From: Natrialba taiwanensis DSM 12281
Lineage (GTDB): Archaea; Halobacteriota; Halobacteria; Halobacteriales; Natrialbaceae
Direction: 5' to 3'
DNA: 38,341 nucleotides
NCBI RefSeq assembly: GCF_000337595.1
Contig: NZ_AOIL01000019.1
Span: 143,776-182,116, forward strand
Below, piece by piece: positions 8,192-15,704 of the stretch (positions are counted from its first letter, which is position 1; every line of letters starts with the position of its first letter). The position numbers and the translations under genes are program-made. A model generated the notes under the pieces. It was not told the origin of the DNA. It saw only the letters and a program-made list of their open reading frames with translations, and searched no databases.

Positions 8192-9850
8192 ATGGCCTCG
8201 ACGCAGACTTCGCGACGTGACGTCTTTCGAGCGATCGCAACGGGTTCGTACCGAGAGTGGCCAGCATACGACACGACAGGGTTATACGACCGAAGCTCGC
8301 TCGGGGCACTCGAAGAAGATATTCAAACTGTCACATCTGCCTGGTTTGCTCACGAAGCCCACAACTCAGTTGACGAGTTCATTTGTGAACTCCCGCTGCG
8401 ATACGTTGATCTGACTCCCCATGATCAGTACGACGAGCCAGCAACGTACGCAATGCGAACGCTGGTACGGGTGTTTCTGCTGAAAGAAGCCTACGGCTGG
8501 GACCACGAAACAGCGCTCCTGGAGTATCTCAAAGACCAGCCAGTGATTCAACAGCAGCTTGGCTTTGAGACGCTTCCCGATCAGTCAACACTCTGGCGGA
8601 CGTGGCACTGCCGGTTCTCATCTGATCTCCAGGAGACGATTCAGAAGAGCGCACAAACTGTTCTCATCAACGCTAACAGAGAAGACAGCGAAGTTCCCAG
8701 AGACCCGCTTCGTACCTCTGAGAGCCATGAAGAGACCAGTCCCACCAATCACGAAGTGCTCACCCATGCAGATGAGATTGCTGAACAAGTGAGTCATATT
8801 GTTTATCCGGTGTTCTCGCTCAATCGCGGAGACGGTTGTGAGATTCATCCGAATGCATTCTGGGATCTCCAAACGTACCTCGGGCTTCGGGAGAACTTGG
8901 CGGCGAACGAAGGAGCGCGCAGCTTTCTCTATGACTCCCAGCGAGATCGGACACCGTTAGGACACGCTCATCGGGATCATATCCGTGGTCTCTCGATTGA
9001 GTCGGTTCGCGAGATGTATCACGAGGTGTTGCAGCGGCTCATCGACCGAATGTCGGAGACAGAAGTTTTCCATCGTGCTGGACTCGTTGCGATCGACACG
9101 ACCGAAGCAAAGCCTTTCACAGGCGATCGAACAGGCCACGAGGACGAGATACTCGGTACGAAAGATGGCGAGTACGCTTACCAGTGGGCAACCGTACAGT
9201 TGGTTGGGAAGGCTGTCCCGTTAGTCCTGGATGCTCGGCCGATCCGAAAGGGCGAGAGTCGCCGCAAGATCGTTGAGGACCTGCTAGACTCGGCGCAGGA
9301 CCTTGTTCACGTCGATCGTGTGTTGATGGATCGAGCGTTCGACAGTCAGCATATCCTCGAAGAAATCGATCAACGCGGCCTCGGATATGTTGTTCCAAAG
9401 CGGATGCACACGAGTGAACGAACTCAAGTAAAGCGTCTACTTCGGTGGGATCGAGACCGCTACGTTACTGACCGCAAACTCCACTTGGGGAAGAATGAGT
9501 GGCATGAGACCACTCTAATCTACAGACGACGAGAAAACGCTGAGAGTAACGATTACACGCAGTACAGTGTTTTCATGACGAACTGCCGTCCAGGAGCGGT
9601 TCACTTCTATGGTTCTCGGTGGGAGATTGAAAGCGGCTACAAGAGCATCAAGCGATTCATGGCGGCAACGACGTCGAAGAACTTTGTGCTACGGTTCTTC
9701 TACTTCGCGTTCGCATGCCTGTTATACTCGATTTGGAGAGCTGTCGATCTACTCGTACAGATTGAGTTGACTGGCGAGTACGAACAGACACCACTCGTAA
9801 CGGCTGAGAACACACTCACGCTGCTACAGAAGGGGACAGGAATTGGGTGA
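8192..9850 (+). CDS. IS4-superfamily transposase (type 2), copy A
   Basis: An intact 552-aa DDE transposase beginning MASTQTSRRDVFRAI. First catalytic Asp is in VAIDTTEAKPFTGD, the second in VLMDRAFDSQHILE, and the YREK signature is YGSRWEIESGYKSIK. Copies B (10356) and C (20465) have the same length and differ by scattered substitutions, so none is a recent duplicate of another. Homology among copies begins about 55-60 bp before the start (CCGCCTGTACTGATCAGTAT near 8135) and, between A and C, continues more than 150 bp beyond the stop. Exact element ends were not determined. Confidence 0.9.
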   Translation: MASTQTSRRDVFRAIATGSYREWPAYDTTGLYDRSSLGALEEDIQTVTSAWFAHEAHNSVDEFICELPLRYVDLTPHDQYDEPATYAMRTLVRVFLLKEAYGWDHETALLEYLKDQPVIQQQLGFETLPDQSTLWRTWHCRFSSDLQETIQKSAQTVLINANREDSEVPRDPLRTSESHEETSPTNHEVLTHADEIAEQVSHIVYPVFSLNRGDGCEIHPNAFWDLQTYLGLRENLAANEGARSFLYDSQRDRTPLGHAHRDHIRGLSIESVREMYHEVLQRLIDRMSETEVFHRAGLVAIDTTEAKPFTGDRTGHEDEILGTKDGEYAYQWATVQLVGKAVPLVLDARPIRKGESRRKIVEDLLDSAQDLVHVDRVLMDRAFDSQHILEEIDQRGLGYVVPKRMHTSERTQVKRLLRWDRDRYVTDRKLHLGKNEWHETTLIYRRRENAESNDYTQYSVFMTNCRPGAVHFYGSRWEIESGYKSIKRFMAATTSKNFVLRFFYFAFACLLYSIWRAVDLLVQIELTGEYEQTPLVTAENTLTLLQKGTGIG

Positions 9851-9979
9851 AGAACCGCTCTATCCGTATGAAAGAGCTGTTTCTGAGTGGCGATACTGCA
9901 AAGAATCTCGGAAGATCGCCGAGCCTATTCTTTGATGAATAGGAATTGGCGATGAGAGGGAGTCTGAAGTATCTTCGCT

Positions 9980-10136
9980 GGACCGATTTCTCTGAATTCA
10001 CCCACTATAGGCCTGCTCAACCTACTGTAATCTCATCTTCCGGGCTCGTCCAGTAGTTGAGGCTGCGTCGCCCAATGCATATGGATCGACATTCGCTTCG
10101 CTACTTCGTTTCAGCAATCCTTCACGGGAAGAGCCG
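9980..10136. repeat. Dispersed repeat, copy ii (composite)
   Basis: The first part (about 9980-10050) contains GAATTCACCCACTATAGGCC and GTAATCTCATCTTCCGG, matched at 18070-18140 and 22260-22320. The second part (about 10052-10136) matches copy i at 7432-7516. This copy therefore joins the two halves and shows that the separate repeats belong to one family. It follows IS4-type copy A. Confidence 0.6.
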
Positions 10137-10200
10137 CCACAGAGGAATGCACACGTACCTTTTTCTCGTCGGGTTCGCTCGCGAGGCTCGCTCACCACTC

Positions 10201-10275
10201 CTCCAAAAATCTACGCTAAAAAGCCGCCTCGCGGGCTTCGCCCGCTTCGGCGGGGAACCGCTCGCTTCGCTCGCG
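10201..10275. repeat. GC-rich hairpin/direct-repeat block upstream of IS4-type copy B
   Basis: An inner stem GCGGGC (10231-10236) / GCCCGC (10240-10245) has a 3-nt loop, and an outer stem CCGCC (10224-10228) / GGCGG (10249-10253) encloses it. Downstream, GCTCGCTTCGCTCGC is a short direct repeat. I have the impression that similar blocks occur near haloarchaeal mobile elements, but that is from memory. No gene is supported between 9851 and 10355. Confidence 0.5.
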
Positions 10276-10355
10276 GATGCTGGCGGTGATATCTGTTCCG
10301 CCTGTATTGATCAGTATAGATATACTCTTGCGATCGAGTTAGAAGCGTTCGACCA

Positions 10356-12014
10356 TTGGCCTCCACGCAGTCTTCGCGACGCGATGTCTTTCGAGCGATC
10401 GCAACGGATTCACATCGAGAGTGGCCAGCGTACGACACAACACAGTTGTACGACCGGAGTTCGCTCGGGGCACTTGAAGAGGATATTGGGACTGTCGCAT
10501 CCGCCTGGTTTGCTTACGAAGAGCACAACTCAGTTGACGAGTTCATTTGTGAACTCCCGTTGCAATACGTTGATCTGACTCCGCATGATCAATACGACGA
10601 ACCAGCAACGTACGCAATGCGAACGCTGGTTCGGGCGTTTCTGCTGAAAGAAGCCTACGGTTGGGACCACGAAACCGCACTCCTGGAGTATCTCAAAGAT
10701 CAGCCAGTGATCCAACAGCAGCTTGGCTTCGAGACGCTTCCTGACCAGTCAACACTCTGGCGGACGTGGCACTGCCGGTTCTCACCTGATTTGCAGGAGA
10801 CGATCCAGAAGAGCGCACGAACCGTTCTCATCAACGCCAACAGGGAAGGCAGCGACGTTCCCAGAGACCCGCTTCGTACCTCTGAGAGCCATGAAGAGAC
10901 CAGTCCCACCGATCACGAAGTGCTCACTCGTGCAGATGTGATTACTGAACAGGTGAGTCATATCGCCTATCCGGTGTTCTCGCTCAATCGTGGAGACAGC
11001 TGTGAGATTCACTCGAACGCGTTCTGGGATCTCCAGACATACCTCGGGCTCCGAGAGAATCTGGCAGCGAACGAAGGAGCACGTAGTTTCCTCTATGATT
11101 CTCAGCGAGATCGGACGCCGTTGGGACACGCTCACCGAGATCATATCCGTGGCCTCTCGATTGAGTCGATTCGCGAGATGTATCACGAGGCGTTGCAGCG
11201 GCTTATCGACCAGGTGTCAGAGACAGATGTTTTCCATCGTGCTGGACTCGTTGCGATCGATACGACCGAGGCAAAGCCGTTCACTGGCGATCGAACAGGC
11301 CACGAGGACGAGATACTCGGGACAAAAGATGGTGAATACGCTTACCAGTGGGCGACGATACAGTTGGTTGGGAAAGCTGTTCCATTGGTACTGGACGCTC
11401 GGCCGATCCGAAAGGGTGAGAGTCGTCGTGAGATCGTTGAGGACTTGCTAGACTCGGCGCAGGACCTTGTTCACGTCGATCGTGTGTTGATGGATCGAGC
11501 GTTCGACAGCCAGCATATTCTCGAAGAAATCGATCAACGCGGCCTCGGGTATGTTGTTCCAAAGCGGATGTACACGAGCGAACGAGCTCAAGCAAAGCGT
11601 CTACTCCGGTGGGATCGAGACCGCTACGTTACTGACCGCAAACTCCACTTGGGGAAGAACGAGTGGCATGAGACCCCCCTAATCTACAGACGACGAGAAA
11701 ACGCTGAAAGTGACGATTACACGCAGTACAGTGTTTTCATGACGAACCGCCGTCCAGGAGCGGTTCACTTCTATGCTTCTCGGTGGGAGATTGAGAGCGG
11801 CTACAAGACCATTAAGCGGTTCATGGCAGCGACGACGTCGAAGAACTTTGTGCTACGATTCTTCTACTTCGCGTTCGCCAGTCTATTGTATTCGATTTGG
11901 AGAGCGGTTGATTTGCTTGTACAGATTGAATTGACCGGCGAGTACGAGCAGACACCACTCATAACGGCTGAGAACACGCTCACGCTGTTGAAGAAGGAGA
12001 CCGGAATCGGGTGA
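10356..12014 (+). CDS. IS4-superfamily transposase (type 2), copy B
   Basis: Intact 552-aa transposase, closely similar to copies A and C, with Asp in VAIDTTEAKPF, Asp in VLMDRAFDSQHILE and the YREK signature YASRWEIESGYKTIK (Lys-Thr instead of Lys-Ser between Glu and the final Lys). Its 3' flank matches that of copy C (GACACTGGAAGCTA) only as far as 12069, where a complete IS630 element begins; the rest of the 3' flank is not found on the other side. Its 5' flank carries the GC-rich hairpin block, which copies A and C lack. It may thus be immobile in cis even though the enzyme looks functional. Confidence 0.9.
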   Translation: MASTQSSRRDVFRAIATDSHREWPAYDTTQLYDRSSLGALEEDIGTVASAWFAYEEHNSVDEFICELPLQYVDLTPHDQYDEPATYAMRTLVRAFLLKEAYGWDHETALLEYLKDQPVIQQQLGFETLPDQSTLWRTWHCRFSPDLQETIQKSARTVLINANREGSDVPRDPLRTSESHEETSPTDHEVLTRADVITEQVSHIAYPVFSLNRGDSCEIHSNAFWDLQTYLGLRENLAANEGARSFLYDSQRDRTPLGHAHRDHIRGLSIESIREMYHEALQRLIDQVSETDVFHRAGLVAIDTTEAKPFTGDRTGHEDEILGTKDGEYAYQWATIQLVGKAVPLVLDARPIRKGESRREIVEDLLDSAQDLVHVDRVLMDRAFDSQHILEEIDQRGLGYVVPKRMYTSERAQAKRLLRWDRDRYVTDRKLHLGKNEWHETPLIYRRRENAESDDYTQYSVFMTNRRPGAVHFYASRWEIESGYKTIKRFMAATTSKNFVLRFFYFAFASLLYSIWRAVDLLVQIELTGEYEQTPLITAENTLTLLKKETGIG

Positions 12015-12078
12015 ACAGCTGCTCTATCCACATGAGAGAGTTAGTTTTGAGTGGTGACACTGGAAGCTATAGTAGTAG

Positions 12079-12570
12079 TTAGAAATAGTTGCTCACTTTT
12101 GGCGTAGAGAGTTGATCAAGAGCTGTATCAATCGCTGTCGTCAGCTCGTCAAGTGAATCAAAGAAGCGGTTGCTAAGAGACGCTTGAAGCTGTCTCCAGC
12201 ATTCCTCGACAGGGTTCAGCTCTGGCGAATACGACGGCAACGTCACGAAGGCGAGGCCGTCACGGTCCGCAAGGTCCGTGACGGCCGACGCCTGAAAGTA
12301 CGGCGCTCCATCGAGGACCACAATCAAGTCCTCCTCAAATTCTTTGCATAATGCCAAAATGAAATGTTTTGCGTGCTCGGCCGTGACGTACTCGGTGAAT
12401 CGGGAGAAAAAGCGATCACCGTCTTCGGTGATTGCGCCGAGCAAACACGTCCAATCGCGTTGCCCGGAGAGTTCGACGGAGGGCCGCGTGCCGCGCGGGA
12501 ACCACGCGGCACGCGGCTCGACCTGCACGGATTTCTTGGTTTGGTCGATGCAGACTATTGTGGCGTCCAT
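12079..12570 (-). CDS. IS630 transposase orfB, DDE catalytic part
   Basis: A 163-aa catalytic domain from the ATG at 12570. DDE residues: Asp in IVCIDQTKKS, Asp in IVVLDGAPYFQ, Glu in SYSPELNPVEECWRQLQ, the classic IS630 motif order. It lies in the -1 frame relative to orfA and overlaps its end by 16 nt. A run of seven A residues on the reverse strand (12587-12581) is positioned so that a -1 slip would join EIKK of orfA to KRREMDATIVCIDQ of orfB, giving one fused transposase. The sequence appears undamaged. Confidence 0.9.
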   Translation of the reverse strand: MDATIVCIDQTKKSVQVEPRAAWFPRGTRPSVELSGQRDWTCLLGAITEDGDRFFSRFTEYVTAEHAKHFILALCKEFEEDLIVVLDGAPYFQASAVTDLADRDGLAFVTLPSYSPELNPVEECWRQLQASLSNRFFDSLDELTTAIDTALDQLSTPKVSNYF

Positions 12571-13094
12571 CTCCCGCCGCTTTTTTTGATCTCGTCACGG
12601 AACGCTTCTTGATCGTCTTCATCAGCTTCGGCGGCTGTACGACGCGGTTTTTGATAGCTGAGTCCAGCTTCTTTCAACAACCGCCGACAACTCGGATAAG
12701 AGTACTCGACGCCGTAGGTTTCTTCGAGAAATTCCTGGACGAGCGCCGGCGTCCACGCCGGCGCGTCGATCCCGGCTTCCTCGGGCGGTTCGTGAACGGT
12801 TTGCTCGAATTCTTCTTGCTGTGATTCTGAGAGCTTTCGTTTTCTTCCGGATCGATGAGCATCAGAGACGGCTTGCTCAAGTGGTTCGTCCGTATCAAGT
12901 CGTATCAGCCAGCTATAGATCGTTCTTCGCCCGGTATCGTGCCACTCGGCAAGTTCGGTCTGCGTGACGCCGTTCTTGTACGCAATCGCAGCTAACAATC
13001 GTTGTGTCGGCTTGTTTCCCTCAACATTGTTGAGGGCGTCTTGAAGTTCTTCGACGGAAATCTCGTCGAGATGGTCCATTACATATGGCAACAC
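12555..13094 (-). CDS. IS630 transposase orfA, DNA-binding part
   Basis: A 179-aa protein with tandem helix-turn-helix regions: GVTQTELAEWHDTGRRTIYSW near residues 39-60, and a second winged-helix-like region including WTPALVQEFLEETYGVEYSY and the LLKEAGLSYQKPRR segment, which lead into the catalytic domain in one-frame IS630 transposases. It would bind the terminal repeats. It stops with TAG at 12555 just after the A7 slippage site, so it is probably made both alone and as the frameshift fusion with orfB. A second ATG a few codons in (VMDHLDEISVEE) is an alternative start. Confidence 0.85.
   Translation of the reverse strand: MLPYVMDHLDEISVEELQDALNNVEGNKPTQRLLAAIAYKNGVTQTELAEWHDTGRRTIYSWLIRLDTDEPLEQAVSDAHRSGRKRKLSESQQEEFEQTVHEPPEEAGIDAPAWTPALVQEFLEETYGVEYSYPSCRRLLKEAGLSYQKPRRTAAEADEDDQEAFRDEIKKSGGRWTPQ
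12581..12587 (-). promoter_or_regulatory. A7 slippery site for -1 frameshifting in IS630
   Basis: Seven consecutive A on the reverse strand read as AAA AAA A(GC) in orfA. A shift of -1 gives AAA AAA AAG and continues into orfB without a stop. This matches the frameshifting described for two-frame IS630 members. Function is inferred from position and frame. Confidence 0.6.
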
Positions 13095-13126
13095 CTTCCG
13101 AGCTGAAAGTTCTAACGACTACTATA

Positions 13127-13215
13127 ACCCTCGTATATCTCATTGTCTGCTTGCTCTACTTGGTTGGACTCAGCAAGCAGACTTCTCAATCAACGGCTTT
13201 GTAAAGTGCTGATAG
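13127..13215 (-). mobile_element. ISH3-like element, 5' end remnant
   Basis: The reverse strand reads CACTTTACAAAGCCG, then GAGAAGTCTGCTTGCTGAG, then a short stretch coding for KQADNEIYE, the start of an ISH3-type transposase as I recall it (normally KQADGEIHEDQLLN). It is cut by the IS630 element at 13126. The same end, in opposite orientation and longer, lies at 31275-31433. Confidence 0.6.
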
Positions 13216-13303
13216 AGAATCCACAAGCAACGGCCAATCTTACAAGAGACGCTAGTCACCGCTACATAACTGTGGTGTGAGGCTTAACCAAAGATAAATG
13301 GAA

Positions 13304-15016
13304 TCAGAATAGGCCAGGAACCAAGATGTACGTCAGTAACATTCCGAATAGGCCAGCAAACACTGCAAATATGATCATTGGGATGATAGCTTTCCGCAGC
13401 AGGTCCCCTTCACGCCCGGTGATTCCAACGACACCACAGATAGCGGCGATGTTCAATACCGAGACCATATTTCCGAGACCGCCGCCGACGTTCTGAAGGC
13501 TGACGGCGATTGTACGGGAGAGACCAACTGTGTCAGCGGCATTGTACTGGAGCACGCTAAAGAGAATGTTCGAAGATGTATTACTTCCAGTCATGAACGA
13601 ACCGATGGCACCGATCAACGGTGAAATGAGCGGAAGCAGACCGCCGGCACCCATAGCTAACGCACGGCTGAGAGCCTCCATCATACCAAGGAAGTCAGCG
13701 GTATTCGTTTGTGACTGGATCATTATTTGGGTCATCGAGACGGCAATAACGAGTGTGAGTGCAGCGGGAGCAACCTGCTTAACCGAGCGTCGCCACGCCA
13801 TGCCCATTTGGGATGTGTCCATCTTGTGGATGAACCCGGTAAGGATAGCGATAGGGATGAACGGCATCGTTCCTGGAAGATAGAGGTACTGGAGGGTGTA
13901 TCCAAGCTCTGTACCAAGAATTGAGTCAAGACTAATAGAGAAACTCTGGATCCAATCGAGAACGGCGACACCACTGATAGTAAGGTCTGGCCACCGCGTG
14001 ATGAGTAGCGCAAGCGCAACGAGTAGGTACGGTGTCCACGCTAACAGCACGGACATCTCCTTTTTCGACTGGTCTTGGGATACCTCATCAAGTTCGAGGC
14101 CGCCAAGCCATGTATCGCTCCACCTTGACTCCTCGGGAAAGTCCCACTCGCTCTCGGGAATGAGGATATTGTTGTTTGCAAGCTGAAGACCAACCGCGAG
14201 GACCACAAATCCGGCAGCGATATCCGGCAGCGCGGGTCCGACGAACCACGCGATCACTAATTGTGTACCTCCAGTGACAACACCAAGGAGGAGCGCAAAT
14301 GGTGCAATGGGAAGAGTGCTCTGCACAGCCTTTGAAATGCTACGTCCACCGCTGGCGTCACCAAACCAGTATGTTAAGAAGAATACGCCAAGTAAGCCCC
14401 AAAACACGTACGTAAGTCCCGTGACAATACCAGACCACGCAGAGACTGCCGAGAGGAACTCATTAACGCTCATCGAGCCGGACAGAGCCGGTTCAATAAC
14501 TGCGCCGGTCCCGCCGGTAACAGGTGTCCCGGCCGCACCGAATGGCGGATTTGGGGCGTTGAAGTAAAGACCGAATACTGCGGCGGCTAACGGCGGGAAT
14601 CCAAGACCAATGAGCAACGGTGCAGCGAGCGCGCCCGGAGTACCGAACCCTGCCGCGCCTTCAATAATAGTCATAAAGCCGAGGCCGATGAGCAACACCT
14701 GAATTCGCCGATCCTCTTCGATCTGACCGAAGTACCACCTGATAGTGGCGATAGCACCGCTCCCTTCGAGGTAGTTCATCAAGAGGATAGCACCGAAAAC
14801 GATGAGAATGATGTCTACGGCTTGAAGCGCGCCGTAGATCGCTGACGCCAGTAGCCATGTTGGATCCATACTCCAGTACGTGAGTCCGATACCGCCCGCG
14901 AGCAACCATCCGACCCCCATTGCGCGGGCCGCTGACCACCGAAGTCCAGCCAGCAATACGAACGCGACGCCGATCGGAATGACACCGACAAGCGCCAGTG
15001 TGAGTACATCAGGCAT
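13304..15016 (-). CDS. lctP: L-lactate permease, LctP family
   Basis: A 570-aa integral membrane protein with about 12-14 hydrophobic segments along its whole length. Family features include TIIEGAAGFGTPGALAAPLL, FNAPNPPFGAAGTPVTGGTG and, near the end, FMTGSNTSSNILFSVLQ. LctP proteins import lactate (also glycolate) with protons or cations. The acidic loop at about 325-355 (PESEWDFPEESRWSD) is a halophilic trait. The start is set at MPDVLTLALVG (ATG 15016) since family members begin close to the first membrane segment; an upstream extension to 15103 is unlikely. It is divergent from lutC with about 180 bp between them, which fits joint control of lactate import and oxidation. Confidence 0.9.
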   Translation of the reverse strand: MPDVLTLALVGVIPIGVAFVLLAGLRWSAARAMGVGWLLAGGIGLTYWSMDPTWLLASAIYGALQAVDIILIVFGAILLMNYLEGSGAIATIRWYFGQIEEDRRIQVLLIGLGFMTIIEGAAGFGTPGALAAPLLIGLGFPPLAAAVFGLYFNAPNPPFGAAGTPVTGGTGAVIEPALSGSMSVNEFLSAVSAWSGIVTGLTYVFWGLLGVFFLTYWFGDASGGRSISKAVQSTLPIAPFALLLGVVTGGTQLVIAWFVGPALPDIAAGFVVLAVGLQLANNNILIPESEWDFPEESRWSDTWLGGLELDEVSQDQSKKEMSVLLAWTPYLLVALALLITRWPDLTISGVAVLDWIQSFSISLDSILGTELGYTLQYLYLPGTMPFIPIAILTGFIHKMDTSQMGMAWRRSVKQVAPAALTLVIAVSMTQIMIQSQTNTADFLGMMEALSRALAMGAGGLLPLISPLIGAIGSFMTGSNTSSNILFSVLQYNAADTVGLSRTIAVSLQNVGGGLGNMVSVLNIAAICGVVGITGREGDLLRKAIIPMIIFAVFAGLFGMLLTYILVPGLF

Positions 15017-15109
15017 AGTTACTGATTTTAGCTGTATTTCGGCGTCGCGTAACCAACCGTATATCATTTTCTTTTTGTTACAGCATCCACTATAGTCTTC
15101 CATGAATGT

Positions 15110-15140
15110 CTATTATATAATGGAAATATGTAACATATTC
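15110..15140. promoter_or_regulatory. Shared TATA region and palindromic operator candidate between lctP and lutC
   Basis: ATTATATAAT (15112-15121) is itself a palindrome and can serve as TATA box in both directions. Just to its right is AATATGT-A-ACATATT (15125-15139), a 7+7 palindrome with one central base. For lutC the palindrome falls at the expected start site, where a bound repressor would block initiation. For lctP the box gives a leader of about 70 nt. The regulator is not identified. Confidence 0.5.
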
Positions 15141-15197
15141 TATCAGAGGGCCTACAGAGGGAAACACCCATTAGGTTGTTTCATAAATTGTTGTTCT

Positions 15198-15704
15198 ATG
15201 TCTGCCGAGCCAATCACGACCTTCGAATCGTCCCTTGAGGAAGTCGGGGTCGAACTCGTCCGGACAAGTACGGATCAGTTCGAGTCCACGCTGATCCCGC
15301 TTCTCAGCACACCCGCAGTCGGCGCTCCGCTCCCGTTCGAGAACGTCTCTCTACCGGACGCCGTAGAGACCGATCCTGGGGTAGAGGAACTCGAGGCCGC
15401 TAAAACCGGCGTCACCGCCGCCGGATACGGTATCGCCGAATACGGGTCCGTGATTATCCAAGGCGGCCCCGACGGCGAGGAACCGGCAAGCCTCTACGCC
15501 GACGAACACGTCGCCGTCGTCGCGGGCAGCGACGTCCTCCCGGACATGGACGCGACGTTCGATCGGCTCGCCGAGGATATTCGTAGCGACGCCGGGCAAG
15601 CTATCATCGCAACCGGACCGAGCGCTACGGCGGACATGGGCGCGCTCGTAAAGGGTGCGCACGGACCGGTGGAAGTCACCGTCGTTCTCCTGGAGGACAG
15701 ATAG
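15198..15704 (+). CDS. lutC: LUD-domain protein, LutC/YkgG type
   Basis: A 168-aa LUD (lactate utilization) domain protein. Features include GVTAAGYGIAEYGSVIIQGG, YADEHVAVVAGSDVLPDMDATF and the closing IIATGPSATADMGALVKGAHGP, all typical of LutC. In bacteria LutC works with LutA and LutB to oxidise L-lactate to pyruvate. The ATG at 15198 is preferred over an upstream frame beginning at 15102 because that extension has no LUD similarity and overlaps the promoter region. Its TAG is followed immediately by the ATG of the lutB-like gene, indicating one transcript and probably coupled translation. Confidence 0.9.
   Translation: MSAEPITTFESSLEEVGVELVRTSTDQFESTLIPLLSTPAVGAPLPFENVSLPDAVETDPGVEELEAAKTGVTAAGYGIAEYGSVIIQGGPDGEEPASLYADEHVAVVAGSDVLPDMDATFDRLAEDIRSDAGQAIIATGPSATADMGALVKGAHGPVEVTVVLLEDR

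Larger units (their letters stand above)
12068..13126 (-). mobile_element. Complete IS630-family insertion sequence
   Basis: About 1,059 bp bounded by inverted repeats TATAGTAGTAGTTAGAA (12068-12084) and the complement of TTCTAACGACTACTATA (13110-13126), 16 of 17 matching, with TA at both ends as expected for the TA target preference of IS630/Tc1-mariner elements. It holds orfA (12555-13094) and orfB (12079-12570), with orfB ending inside the terminal repeat. The left flank is the 3' end of IS4-type copy B and the right flank an ISH3-like remnant, so it lies exactly at a junction of two other elements. Confidence 0.85.

Noticed and set aside
10057-10578. Forward open frame of 173 codons before copy B.
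   Set aside because: It crosses the hairpin block and overlaps the real transposase start in another frame; no protein-like features.
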